A stretch of 64,000 nucleotides of DNA from Diplodia intermedia (Eukaryota; Ascomycota; Dothideomycetes; Botryosphaeriales; Botryosphaeriaceae), in contig JAKEKT010000083.1 of NCBI GenBank assembly GCA_021495925.1, forward strand, positions 62,001 through 126,000, in the 5' to 3' direction. The notes below the pieces were generated by a model. It was given only the letters and a program-made list of their open reading frames with translations. It was not told the origin of the DNA and did no database searches. Below, one piece after another: positions 20,635 to 30,923 of this stretch (within the stretch, counting starts at the first letter, position 1; every line of letters starts with the position of its first letter). A program made the translations under genes and the position numbers.

Positions 20635-21100
20635 ACCTTAAACACCAGCTTCGCGAAAAGGATACGTGAAGATCCGTATATGCGTATTCGCATGTGGCCT
20701 GTGTACGACCATCTCAACCCCATCGGCCACCCCACCTCCTTTCCAAATCCGTTTGAAACGAAGTATGTCGTATTCGGGTCGAGTTATTCGAAACATTGCG
20801 TGTACACCATTCCCCGCATCTTGGCTCGTCGATCGGCCGACCTGGATCCCCCTACTACTTGGCTGAATCCGGCAAACCCAGAGCCTACCGCATTCGGGTC
20901 GGATCATAGGCCGTCAGCCAGGAGAGCTATGGGGCTGCGCTCGAGCTACAATCGGTGGCGAAAAGTACGAAAACGTAAATTGAGTGCGGTTGACTATAAC
21001 ACAGCCACGCCCGTGGGTGATATGCTCGCATCTCTTCAGCTTTGTCTCCATTATGCAAGCCACTGATTGGGATACGCTCGCTGTCTAGAATCCCGAAAGC

Positions 21101-21830
21101 TTGACCCCGACGTCATGTCTTCCTCGTTACTTCTTCTTTTCCGTCGTCCTCTGGAGTCTGACTGCTACAGCCCTCAACTACGCGGACAGCACTCCACGCG
21201 ACAGCGGAACCTTCAACAATCCGTCTGCTAGAATCCGGCCCAGACTCAGGTACTGGCTACCAGATGCAGGCGTGAACAAAACCGTGGTGGCAGAGAACAT
21301 CAAAGCAGCCGGCCATGTTGGCACAGGAGGTGTCTAGTTCGTCCCATTCTACGGCTGTGGGGGTGCCATTGATACGTATATCCCGGCGTTCAACTGGTCG
21401 AAGAATGGATTCGGAACACCCGCATTTAAAGAAATGTTTTAAACAGCCTTACAAGCTCACACAGACAATGGCCTCGTCGTGAACTTTCCGCTTGCGGGAG
21501 TCACCGCAGATACCACCGACGAGGGACTTCAGTGGGATTTGGTAGGTCATGGACTGCTCCCTATCCATGCGTGTTGCTCACAGTGAAAGCAAGGCTTCAC
21601 AGTCTTCCGTTTTGACCACCAATCGCTCCTTCTCAGGCGTCATTCTCGGATGGGAGGATGGAAAACCCGTTGCGCTCGTGTCCGCTTTGGTGTTGTACGA
21701 AGCACGTCACGATTGCGGATGCCCGCATCTTTTCCTCCGCCCGACTACAACTCCTACTCGCGCCTCACTCTAGACTCTGCATCGTTGAAGGACCACACCG
21801 CCTTGTTTGGTCGCGCATCTTTGCAATTTG
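21101..21830 (+). pseudogene. Decayed glycoside hydrolase (GH2-like sugar-binding / GH106-type secreted enzyme), N-terminal part
   Basis: The plus strand encodes recognisable pieces in order: a hydrophobic leader (FFFSVVLWSLTATAL), ARIRPRLRYWLPDAGV, VAENIKAAGHVGTGGV, FVPFYGCGG, GFGTPAFKEMF, then DEGLQWDL. In other frames GVILGWEDGKPVALVSALV and YNSYSRLTLDSASLKDHT follow. These match the first ~250 residues of large fungal secreted hydrolases annotated as family 2 sugar-binding. The reading frame is broken by TAG at 21335-21337 (where the family has a Glu), TAA at 21440-21442, loss of an in-frame ATG, and frame changes after about 21540. The remaining ~700 residues of the family are absent. 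Changes are not of the CpA-to-TpA type, so RIP is not indicated. A 42-nt GTAGGT...CAG intron at about 21541-21583 is possible. Confidence 0.8.
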
Positions 21831-22247
21831 TCTCACACCGCTGGGAGCGTGGTTGGGGAAGGCGGTTGAGCCGCCGCTGCGAGTGGTTGTGGCGATCCAC
21901 GTTTTTGTCTTGGTTTGAAAACGTGGATACGGATGTTCATGTCTTTGCCGTATGGCGGTGGAGATGTTCCCCTTTTGAGTTGTTGTCGCCGTGCGGGGAA
22001 GCCGGAAGCGAGGTCATTGAACCTGTATGGTCGGTGGCAGGTGGAGTATGGCTGTTGGGGTGTTTTCCGTTGCCTCCAGCATCTGTTGTTCAAAGCACGG
22101 GGGCACAGTAGGTGACGAAAGAAATTGGTCCTTGATAGCGCCGAGGGGGATAAATACTTCCTACATGGGTAGTTGAATACAAGATCTGGACAGAAAAGTA
22201 AGTTGAAGTGCGAACATCCACCTGTGGACCTTGCATCCAACTATCTC

Positions 22248-22556
22248 TATAAATATAATGCAGATACTGCGTCGAAGACACGGCCCTATTGCACGTCGCT
22301 ACCCCCACTCGTCTGAAGCTCAACGGTGAGCGTATCTTGAGTTTCGCGGGCGAGTTCAACTGGAATACGGTTCCACGCTCTGCGGAACATCTACCCGGAG
22401 AAGACCTTCTACGAAGACACAGAGTAACAAGGCTACGATCTGAGCAAGATTCTTGGCGCAGAAAAAACAGGGCATTTCTTGATAGACACGGGAACGCCCG
22501 GGTGGAATAGTGTGGGAGATAGTTTGAGGGAGAACTTAGAGGACTTGAAGTTGTAA
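22248..22556 (+). pseudogene. Coding-like relic fragment
   Basis: A TATAAATA at 22248-22255 is followed by short stretches with protein-like content: KLNGERILSFAGEF in one frame, reminiscent of the start of GH35 beta-galactosidases. In another frame, broken by a TAA, EKTFYEDTE and GYDLSKILGAEKTGHFLID occur, ending at TAA about 22554. No intact gene results. The GH35 link rests on one short motif and is weak. Confidence 0.3.
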
Positions 22557-22996
22557 TATTGCATCGGTTCGAATTTGAACAAGGCACCCCAGCATCCTAG
22601 AGACCGAACGCATGCCCGGCAGGGACAGACGCCTGTCTGTATCAATCGAGCAAATTATGGTGAAAAGAACCACTGGGTGTGAATTATAGACTTGTTGTTG
22701 TATAAGGGCGCCACGATGCCTACCATTCGGCTTGGAGAATGCGTAGATGATAATGCATCGACTCTGATTTAAAAGAGGATTTTATACACTCAAGACGCTT
22801 CCATGAAGAGAGACTAGAAGGTCTTAGAGATTCTAGTACTGCACCCTTAGTTCAGGACAAGATTCCCTCGGGTGTGAGACATCAGTCCTATCGAAAATTA
22901 AATTAATTGTCTTCTTATTAGTCTATCTAACCACGCCATAGGTATCAAACCGAAAACAAGCGACCCCCTCTCCCTCCCCCCCATCCCTCACCACCC
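22557..22996. other. Intergenic, AT-richer, nothing seen
   Basis: 3' flank of the rhodopsin-domain gene. No open frame or repeat of note. Confidence 0.5.
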
Positions 22997-24473
22997 TCAC
23001 CCCCGCTGCTCCGACGTAACCGTAATCTCCGTCTTCTTCGAGATCCCCTTCAACGCCACCCCAGCACCACCACCAACGTCCCCATCATCCCCATCCTCAT
23101 CATCATACAGCCCCCCCTGCCTCGACACGACCGTCGCATGATATTGCTGCCCAGCGAACCCCCCAGCAGCCGTCGCCGGCGACCCCCCCGCCCCCGCAGC
23201 ATCGCCCGGCCGCCGCCTCCCTCCCTCCACCACCTGCACAACCATGCGCTCCGTGCTCTTGAAGCTGCCGCCGCAGTCGCTCCCCACCCTTTCCCCCTGG
23301 TCCCCCTCGCGCCTCGCCAGATCATGCCCCTCCCGTCCGCAATACCCATCCGTGGCGGTCGCGGCGCCACGAATGGCGAAAGAAGCGCGGCCCGCACCGC
23401 GGCGGCGGTTGCGCGGCGTCTTCGACGACGGTCCGCCGCCACCGGAATGGCCGGCGGAGCTGGCGCCGTGGCTGGACAGGCCCAGGCGCGCGAGGACGCG
23501 GGTGAGGAGGACGCGCAGGGTGGCGAGGTTGGCGGCGAAGATGCCGGCGGCGCTCTCGACGACGGACCAGAGGATGATGGGGACGGAGGTGACGGTGTAG
23601 TTTGTGGAGGACGAGAAGCTGGTGAGTTGGGTGATGCGGATGATGGAGGCGATGGAGGCGCTGTTTGTCGCTGTTTGTCAGTTTTGGCGGCTTCGAGGGG
23701 GGATAGCGCTGGTGCGGGGATGGATGTATGTACAATGCTCCCAGGCTTAGTAGTAAGCCGACGCCGAGCTTGGTGCGGCGCGTCAGCTGCGTCTGGGCGA
23801 GCAGCCAGATGGGCAGGGCGGAGATGATCCAGTCCGAGATGATCTCCATCGAGTTGTGGGCGTAGGACAGGTTCATGATGACGGTGCTGCTCAGGCAGCG
23901 GCCGCCGCCGGCGGCGCCCGCGAACTGGTTCCAGAAGTGGGCGACCGGGCGGCACTGGAAGAGGATGATGCAGAGGTAGCCGGTCGTGTACAGCGAGTTG
24001 GCGGCGATGATGGCGTAGACGGTGTGGATCTGCCACCGCAGGTTGGTGAGGGGCAGGTAGAAGTAGGCCAGGCTGAGCTTGATGAAGAGCACCGACGCCA
24101 CGTACGTGAACTCGGCGAAGTAGTACTGCTTGAACGCCGATTTGAGCTGGTCCGGGCTCAGCGTGTTCATGTCCCGTCCGAAGCCGTCGTAGATGGAGAT
24201 GTTGACGGACACGCAGAGCCACGTGTATAGTCCCTGGAGTGCATCTGATCAGTCTCGTTGCGGGGCATGCGAGGGTTCGACAGAGCTGCTTACCATGGTG
24301 ACCATCATATGCCAGTCCGTCGCAGACCATACCTTGACCATGCTGACGCGGACGTAGCCGCGCAAGCCAAACATGAACCACAGTACGATCAGGGAAGCAA
24401 TGTTGAAGTTGTACATGGGTTTTCCGGTGCCGTAGACGCCCCACACGGCGGACCCTTCTGTTGTCGGAGTCAT
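22997..24473 (-). CDS. Fungal rhodopsin-domain integral membrane protein (PTH11-like, no CFEM)
   Basis: Exons 24294-24473, 23734-24233 and 22997-23660 give 447 residues; introns are 60 and 73 nt, the second with an ACTGAC branch site. The joins read through transmembrane segments: MMVTM|GLYTWLCV and LLLSLGAL|FASIASIIRIT, the latter the typical family stretch. Seven hydrophobic segments are recognisable in the first ~290 residues. ILFQCRPVAHFWNQF and SDWIISALPIWLL are signature blocks of the fungal rhodopsin-like domain. The ~160-residue C-tail is Gly/Ala/Arg-rich and disordered, presumably cytosolic. PTH11-like proteins are plasma-membrane sensors in pathogenic fungi, but most rhodopsin-domain members are uncharacterised and this one lacks an N-terminal CFEM domain. 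An alternative ATG 14 codons upstream (24515) is possible. Confidence 0.88.
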
Positions 24474-24544
24474 GCTGGCTGCAGATGATGGCGAGGGACG
24501 GGACGATCGTGGCACGAGCTAAAAGTGTGCCTCACTGTTGTGGG

Positions 24545-24551
24545 CTATATA
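24545..24551 (-). promoter_or_regulatory. Probable TATA box of the rhodopsin-domain gene
   Basis: TATATA in GTATATAG on the minus strand, about 75 bp upstream of ATG 24473 and 30 bp upstream of the alternative ATG. Confidence 0.4.
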
Positions 24552-25463
24552 CGATTGGATCCGCATATCCCCTGAAGCTACCAGGCCGATCTGAGGCTTC
24601 TCCCATGATCAGCAGCTAGGAAGGTGTGATCCACTGCATCCCGCGTCTTGGCGGGTGGGATGCACGGGGGCACTCGGTGTGGCTGGTCTAAAAGTTCGGC
24701 AATCTCGCAACCGTGCCGTGTGGGGAAAGCTTAGGTGGCTAGCACGCTAAAAGCCCGCCTGTCATGCACCGGCCCGCCGTTCCTAACTTAGTTCACTATA
24801 GTTGGAAAACAAATTGAGGACATGTGCTTGCTGCCAACGTGAGAATTATCTGACGTCTTCAATTTAGTTGATCAAGTGGCGGCAATTCTTCTACAGCTAA
24901 CCCCAATATGAACTTGACACTTTGTCCGGCTCTTGATGATCAGGGTGACTCCTTAGCTACGCGTCGATAGGTACGTAAGTGTTGGAGCGTTGTCGTAGGA
25001 AAGGCTGGATTTTCGTCGACCGTGCGCCTTTCGGAGAATAAAGATAGCCGGTGGCTCAAGCTATCAAGGCGAAAGATATAGTTTAATTAGATGGGATCGA
25101 GACTTGGCTCCCGCGTCCTGACCATGTCGACCGCTGTTGTCATTGTGGTATGTCTGGCAGTGATGAAGGAATCACTACTGGAAGATTTTGAAAGGGGCAA
25201 AGAGTTGGCGGAGTTCAAGGATTCTAGTCTAAGGCTCATTCCATTTCCTCTAGCAAGGAAAAACGTGTCAGAATTTTCCAGCAGCCCATCAAAAATAGGG
25301 GACATGGTATTCGACCCCGGCTGTTCTTCGAGGATGTGCAGCTGACTCTTCTCAATTCACCATGCAAAGCAGCTGAGGCAATGACGGGGTAGTATATGAA
25401 GAAGCGTGAAATGCTTCTATAGCAGTTTTGCATCCGGTGAAATTCTCACCCATATAGCACCAA
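24552..25463. other. Intergenic, nothing supported
   Basis: About 900 bp. One 84-codon plus-strand frame (25091-25345) starts with ATG and has a hydrophobic stretch, but no signal-peptide-like start or family match; it was not accepted. Confidence 0.45.
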
Positions 25464-26010
25464 CTAAACTGCCTCATCCCTCTTCCACCTGGCAATACTG
25501 CGTTGGATTCGCGTTAGACGGCACAGGACTCGATCGAACGCCTCATACGGCCCGCCGAAAGATCGCGACTGCGAAATAGTTGCTATGCTCCACGAGGTGC
25601 CGTCGTAAGGGTAGAACTCAGAGTTAGAGGGAGGCTCACATCCCGGGACAGTGATGGTGGTAGACAATGACTTCGAAATTGTGTTGGTTGATTACACTTT
25701 CCATTGTTCACTCTACTAGCCAATGCCGCCGACATCTCCCCAGTGGGTGACAATAGAGACTGCCCGCCTGTATCTGTCTTGATGTCGATGTAGTATTCTG
25801 ACGGACGTGGCGGCGGTTTAGAATCAGCGTTCCGGGTAGGTTGCGAGCGGAAAGTGATGACGAGGACGGCTGGAGGTGAGGTGGGGTCGCTATTTTGTAG
25901 TACGGATTACCCTCATCACAACGGGCATTTCTTGATGGATCATCACCTAAGTTAAATGGTGTATATCAGCAGCTCATCATGTCGACGGTGACCAAAGGCG
26001 AGCCGATTTG
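25464..26010 (-). pseudogene. Coding-like relic on the minus strand, unrecognised
   Basis: Three pieces in order have convincing protein-like composition: GDDPSRNARCDEGNPYYK (about 25895-25945), PPAVLVITFRSQ to EYYIDIKTDTGGQSLLS to SAALASRVNNGKC (about 25690-25890), and TVPGCEPPSNSEFYPYDG to the stop at 25464. They are in different frames. A stop precedes the middle piece, and no initiating ATG is seen. Introns could join some of them (a TAG acceptor at about 25888), so this is either a multi-exon gene I cannot close or a pseudogene. Family unknown. Confidence 0.3.
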
Positions 26011-26384
26011 GTTGAGCGACATCTGGTGCTGGAGAGGTCGATATTTCTGGGCTAACGCAAGTCAAATGGGACATCCAACATTTGCAGTTCTTCAGGGTAT
26101 ATCTGAAAATCGAGCCTCGATAATTGACCTTGCTCCAGAGAGTGTCCAAGAAACCTGCCCCAGGAAACCATTTATCCAACGCGTAAGTTCGCGCCAGGAA
26201 CCGCGCCGGCCGGGCACACGCGCAAGCACATGACGCCATTGCGCCCGGCCCGAGCTTCCCCCGGCCTTCCATCCCTCCATCCGTCCTCCCCGTCCTCGCA
26301 ACTTTCTCTCCACCACCACAAAAACATCACAACAACCAACCACCACCACCGCCGCCCACACCACCACCACCAAACAAAAAAACC
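26011..26384. other. RTF2 promoter and leader
   Basis: The last ~120 bp are CA/CCA-rich (ACC and CAC units at about 26337-26375) directly before the ATG, a common fungal leader composition. No other gene. Confidence 0.45.
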
Positions 26385-27455
26385 ATGGGCAACGACGGCG
26401 GCTCGATCCCGACCCGGCGCGAGCTCGTCAAGGAAGCGGCGCGCAACCCGTCGACGGCGGAGCTCAAGGCGGCGGCGGCCGAGGCCGAGCAGCACCGGTG
26501 GACGACGGACCCGCTGTCGGACGCGCCGCTCGCGCGCCCCGTCGTCGCCGACGCCCTGGGCCGCCTGTACAACAAGGACGCCGTCATCGAGCACCTCCTG
26601 CTCGCCGGCGACGCGGATGCGGACGATGTTGCGGCTGTGGCGGCGAAGAGGCGCGACGAGGTGCTGCAGGGCGCTGCCGTCAAGAGCTTGAAGGATGTGG
26701 TCGAGGTGAGGTTTTGTGTTGAGGGCGAGGATGGGGATGATGCGGGTGGGGTGAGGAAGACGGAGGGGGAGGAGGCGACGCTGGAGGGCGAGGGCGCGAG
26801 GCGCGGCCGCGTGGAGAGGGAGGTGTGGGTGTGTCCGATTACGCGCGAGCGGCTGGGGCCGGGCTCGAAGGCGGTGTTTCTGGTGCCGTGCGGCCATGCG
26901 TTCAAGGGCGAGGTCATCAAGGAGGCCGGCGGCGAGAGGGTGTGTTTGCAGGTGAGGTTTTTTTTTTTTGGCTTCCCCCACCCTCCGCTTTCGCGCTCGT
27001 TTGAGAGTGGCGGCAACGGCTGATGCAACTGGTGGCTTCAGTGCAACGAGCCCTACGCCCCTAACGACGTCATCCCTATCATTCCGACCGCCGAGGAGGA
27101 CATTGCTCGTCTGCAGCTCCGGGCCAAGACGTTGAAGGAGAAGGGCCTGACGCATTCGCTCAAGAAGGTGGGCGGCAAGAAGCGCAAGAACGGTGGCGAC
27201 GACAAGGATGGCAAGGCGACAAAGAAGGAGAAGAAGGAGAAGAAGGCGGCGGCGGCGGCTGACGGCATCAAAAATTCGGCCACGGCGTCGCTGACGGCGC
27301 GTGTCCTGGCCGAGCAGGAGGAGCGCAACAAGCGCCGCAAAATCGAGAACAACGAGAACTTGAGCAGCCTGTTCAGAAAGGACCAGAACAAGCCTGGCAA
27401 GAACAGCGACTTCATGACGCGCGGCTTCAACATCCCGGCGCAGGCCAAGCGCTGA
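26385..27455 (+). CDS. rtf2: Replication termination factor 2 (Rtf2) homologue
   Basis: Exons 26385-26951 and 27042-27455 with one 90-nt intron (GTGAGG...CAG, phase 0) give 326 residues. MGNDGGSIPTRRELVK is the conserved Rtf2 N-terminus. LGRLYNKDAVIEHLL follows near residue 60-80, and VCPITRE, VPCGHAFK and CLQ|CNEPYAPNDVIPI form the modified RING-like zinc fold, which the intron bisects. Lys-rich stretches at about 240-275 look like nuclear localisation signals, and the C-terminus carries DFMTRGFNIPA. In fission yeast Rtf2 stabilises paused replication forks at a termination site; in animals it affects replisome ubiquitination and splicing. It is a housekeeping nuclear protein, in contrast to its accessory-type neighbours. 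Most secure functional call in the window. Confidence 0.95.
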
Positions 27456-27719
27456 AACGACATGAGATTTATTGCTATCACGGGCAGGGGAGGGGTTCCA
27501 AATGCATACAAAGAGCATTGCAGGCGTTAAAGGCAACACGGGACAACTTCAGTAGCAGGTCACTTCGGCATACCCGGCGAAAATGGAACAAGTCATTGAT
27601 TCTCTACACGTCTATTCATCTAGAGTCCGTCGTCCGGGCGTCGCCTAGATGCGCGATTTGACGTCTGGGGAACTGGTCTACCGTAAGCTGAGGACACGAC
27701 ACCGATATACGACTCCCAC

Positions 27720-28826
27720 TTACTTGGACGACGGTATCCTGTTCCCCTCCTCGTCCCACTCAATCTTCTTGCCGGTCCGCAGACTCTCCTGCAGGGCGGC
27801 GGCAATGTCCATGCCCTTGACGGCGACGTCCAGCTGGTAGGGCAGCTCGTTCCCGTCCAGCACGGCGTCGGCGAAGACGCGCAGCTCGGTGACGAAGGCC
27901 TTTTCGTAGCGCTCGTAGAAGTCGGGCATGACGTCGTTGGCGATGCCGGCGCCGTCGGCGTGCACGAGCAGGTCGCGGTGGGGGTGCAGGTTGATCTTCA
28001 GGGCGCCGTCGGTGCCGATGATCTCGGTGGGGTTGTCGAAGCCGTGGTGCATGATGCGGCTGAAGAAGTAGTACGAGATGGGCGGCACCTTCCCCTCGGG
28101 CGCGTACCACTCGACGCAGCCCGTCGCGTTGTCGACGTCGCCGATCCGCGCCAGCTTGCGGTGGCGGGCGACGGTGCCGACGGCGTGGCACGACTTGGGG
28201 CGCAGGCCGTCGCCCAGGAAGGCGAAGGTCAGGTCGATGTCGTGCACGCCCGTGTCGATGAAGATGCCCGGGTTCTGCATGATGTAGCGGTCGTAGAAGT
28301 CGCTGTCGTCGTACCGGTCGCGCGTCTCGCTGCGCACGACGACGGGCTGCCCGATGCGCCCCGCCCGCACCGCCGCCGCCGCGCGCAGGTACGAGTCGTC
28401 GAAGCGCCGCGAGAAGGCCGTCATGACCTTGAGGCGCGCGTGCGCCGGCTGCTCGGCCGCCAGCGACACGATGGCTTGCGACTCGGCGACGTTCATGGCC
28501 AGCGGCTTCTCGCACAGCACGTGCAGCCCGCGCTTGATGCAGGCCGCCACTTGCTCGTAGTGCAGTTTTGTTGTTGACGCGATGATGACGGCTTCCAACC
28601 CCGGCTCCGCAATCATCTCGTCGAAGCTGGGGTAGACGTTGACGCCGTACGGGATCAGGTGCTCGTCCGCCCATTCGAGGTCGGCCGGCGCGGGCGAGCA
28701 GGCGCAGAGCAGCTTGGTGCGGTGCACGGCGTGCAGCGCGTTGAGGGCGTGTTGCCGTCCGATGCGCCCGATGCCGACGACGCCGATGGCGAGGCGCCGC
28801 GGTTCGGTTTTTTTGCTGGATGGCAT
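27720..28826 (-). CDS. Gfo/Idh/MocA family NAD(P)-dependent oxidoreductase, single exon
   Basis: 368 residues from ATG 28826 with no intron. GVVGIGRIGRQHA gives the GxGxxG at 18-23; LCEKPLAMN gives the family Lys107; AFSRRFDDSY, GVHDIDLTFAFLG and GDVDNA form the C-terminal substrate domain. It resembles fungal genes annotated as inositol 2-dehydrogenase or sugar-phosphate dehydrogenase-like, and is a paralogue of the three-exon gene at 15837-17163. It is divergent from the Zn2Cys6 regulator at 29277, with 450 bp between the ATGs, so a shared promoter and co-regulation are plausible. A long overlapping frame on the same strand (to about 29460) is a shifted shadow. Confidence 0.9.
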   Translation of the reverse strand: MPSSKKTEPRRLAIGVVGIGRIGRQHALNALHAVHRTKLLCACSPAPADLEWADEHLIPYGVNVYPSFDEMIAEPGLEAVIIASTTKLHYEQVAACIKRGLHVLCEKPLAMNVAESQAIVSLAAEQPAHARLKVMTAFSRRFDDSYLRAAAAVRAGRIGQPVVVRSETRDRYDDSDFYDRYIMQNPGIFIDTGVHDIDLTFAFLGDGLRPKSCHAVGTVARHRKLARIGDVDNATGCVEWYAPEGKVPPISYYFFSRIMHHGFDNPTEIIGTDGALKINLHPHRDLLVHADGAGIANDVMPDFYERYEKAFVTELRVFADAVLDGNELPYQLDVAVKGMDIAAALQESLRTGKKIEWDEEGNRIPSSK

Positions 28827-29276
28827 CTTTGTGGTGGTGGGTGTGTTTTATCCAGATTGGGATGTGGTGCTTTGGAGTGATGGAACAAGCGAGCTGGATG
28901 GTGGAGAGTGCGGAGGAGATGGAATTGAGGGCGGATGTGGGTTTGGGGAAATTCAATATAGGGGATGGGACGCCGCTGGTTGATATAGCTGGGATAGCCA
29001 GTCCCCGTGGTTGGACGTCGGCGGAGAGACGGCCCATGGGCCATGTCAGGATGTGGGGTTGTGCTGCCATCGCGAATGACGTGGCCGGTCGCGTCGGGGA
29101 ATGATTGCGATCCTTGTGGCCACTAGTGCATGAGGGAAACATGACCCGACTTTCCAGGGCGATCCGCGGTACGACGGCGAAGACGGCATTCCCTTTGGAG
29201 GTTTGACCGGTTCTTTGTGGACTGAAGATTCCAACTAATTCCATGCGACGCAGCAACCAAGGCCAACACAGGATAA
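28827..29276. promoter_or_regulatory. Divergent promoter between Gfo/Idh gene and Zn2Cys6 regulator
   Basis: 450 bp separate the two ATGs. No TATA box stands out. CGG/CCG triplets, the half-sites of zinc-cluster regulators, occur in it, but GC-rich DNA contains many by chance. Confidence 0.4.
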
Positions 29277-30231
29277 ATGGAGTTGCAAAGTAACGGCGGC
29301 GGGGCGGAAGCGGCAGCGGAAACAAGGCGCGCGGGGCAAACTGACTCCTCTCCGCCCTCTCACAACACCACATCCACTCCCGGCCTATCACGAGTCGCAA
29401 TGAGCGGGGCACCCGTGTCCTGCAGTACCAGCCAGCCTCGGCCGCGTCGTCGCCCTTCACCCCGCCTGCGCACCAAAACCGGCTGCCTCACCTGCCGCAC
29501 GAGGCGGAAGAAGTGCGATGAACGCAAGCCACTCTGCCACATTTGCCAACGCCTGGAACTTGACTGCAGCTGGGAATATGCCGACCACCAGCTCGTCGAC
29601 CGCCGGCTGAGTCCCCACGTCGTTGCACGCCAATCCCCAACTTCACTCGCTCCCCCTCCCAAGCAGCTATCTGGCCTCTCTCCCTTCGCCTCTACCCATG
29701 ACCAATCGCTGTTCTCGTTCTTCAACACCGACATCCTTCCCTCGTTGATGCGCAAACATGTCCATCCCGCCTACTTCGACCAGACGACGCTGTATTCCAT
29801 TGCCTACTCCTGCCCTTGGCTCATGAATGCAATCCTGGCTCTGTCCAGCCACCACCTGTCATGGCTGCAGTCCAAAAATGGCGATCCCGCCGTGCCCTAC
29901 TACGCCAAAGCCGTGCGAGACTTGCGGAAGAACATGAGCTCCATGTCGCCTGACGACGACTCGCTCCTGTCAACAATCACCTTCCTCGGTCTCTACGAGG
30001 AGTTACGCTCCGACAACTTCAGCCACTATGTGGTTCACTTTAATACGTCCTCGCAGATCTTGAAGGCGCGCATGGGCGAGTTGAAACAGTGGCGAGACGC
30101 CAACTTCATCTTCCTCAGAATACATGCCGAGTCCGCCATGTACCATCTCTCCACCCGCGCTCTCTTTGCCGAATCTCTCCCCGACGAGCGCGACTGGGCT
30201 CAGCTGCAGCAGTATCTCTCCACGTGTCCGC

Positions 30232-30239
30232 CCTCCGGT
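30232..30239. repeat. Left target-site duplication
   Basis: CCTCCGGT, identical to 30916-30923; codons for Pro-Ser-Gly region of the interrupted regulator. Confidence 0.92.
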
Positions 30240-30915
30240 CAGGGCTTCCAGTCAATCAATTCAATCAATTCAAGCCATTTGAAGTCCCAGTTTGCAAGTA
30301 ATTTGGTGACGAATTGACTTGCCAAGACTTTGGCAATTTGAGATTGGTTTGATTGCAATTTAACCAGGTAATTGAGTCACGATTCTTGGCGTGGTGTTGA
30401 GTTTTGCACCCTCGCCGCCGCCGCCGCCGTCGCCGCCGCCTACCACTATCACGATCCTTAACGTGATACGTGCTTTTAAACCGCCGCCATCGCTTCTACT
30501 ACTGCCGCCGCCGCCGTGGTGTTGAATCTGCCTCCGCCTCCGCCTCCGCCGCCATCGCCGCCGTCGCCGTGGCCCGTGGGAGCGTCTACCAGAATAGGCT
30601 TAGCTCCGGGCGGAAGAACGTTATCCGGCTCAACACCATATAAAATTATCTCACGATTTTAACCATCACACGTATTTTAAAGATAACCAATTCGACGTAC
30701 TTTCGTATCGAAATTACGTTCTCTATGGCCTAGCAAGGCTATCTATCGTTATGGCGGTGTGTTTCAGTACTGGATTAATTGAATTGATTGGCTACTTTTG
30801 GGGACGAAATTGGTTTGTCAATTCAGCCCCCAAATTGGGTAAGTAAAATGAAATCTCAGATTCCAATTTGAGATTGGTTCAGATTGACCAATTCTCAGAT
30901 TGACTGGGAGCCCTG
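30240..30915. mobile_element. Non-autonomous hAT-type transposon (MITE), 676 bp
   Basis: Terminal inverted repeats of 18 bp with one mismatch: left CAGGGCTTCCAGTCAATC at 30240-30257; right end, reverse-complemented, CAGGGCTCCCAGTCAATC at 30898-30915. An 8-bp direct duplication CCTCCGGT flanks it at 30232-30239 and 30916-30923. CAGGG ends plus 8-bp duplication are diagnostic of the hAT superfamily. The interior is AT-rich with several ATTGG/CCAAT and CAATTTGAGATTGG subterminal motifs at both ends, and contains CCG-triplet runs near 30413-30440, 30480-30515 and 30530-30570. No transposase frame is present, so mobility would need a hAT transposase elsewhere. Only one copy is in this window. Confidence 0.93.
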
Positions 30916-30923
30916 CCTCCGGT
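30916..30923. repeat. Right target-site duplication
   Basis: CCTCCGGT, perfect copy of 30232-30239, consistent with a young insertion. Confidence 0.92.

Noticed and set aside
21101..22560. RIP as the cause of the glycoside-hydrolase decay
   Set aside because: The stop codons arose at positions not explained by CpA-to-TpA change, and the DNA is not strongly AT-biased.
23050..24444. 464-codon minus-strand frame over the rhodopsin-domain gene
   Set aside because: Frame-shifted shadow reading through the two introns of the real gene.
25091..25345. 84-codon plus-strand frame as a small secreted protein
   Set aside because: It has an ATG, but the hydrophobic segment is not a convincing signal peptide and nothing else supports it.
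26172..27539. 455-codon minus-strand frame opposite RTF2
   Set aside because: Antisense shadow of RTF2, with no motif; RTF2 itself is unmistakable.
27760..29460. 566-codon minus-strand open frame across the Gfo/Idh gene
   Set aside because: It is the shifted shadow of the 368-residue dehydrogenase; the Arg/Ala/Pro-only composition is typical of an out-of-frame GC-rich gene.
30240..30915. The 676-bp insert as a large intron of the regulator
   Set aside because: Its ends are CAGGG inverted repeats flanked by an 8-bp duplication, not splice sites. The internal GTAATT donor paired with the rightmost CAG acceptor leads straight to a stop.
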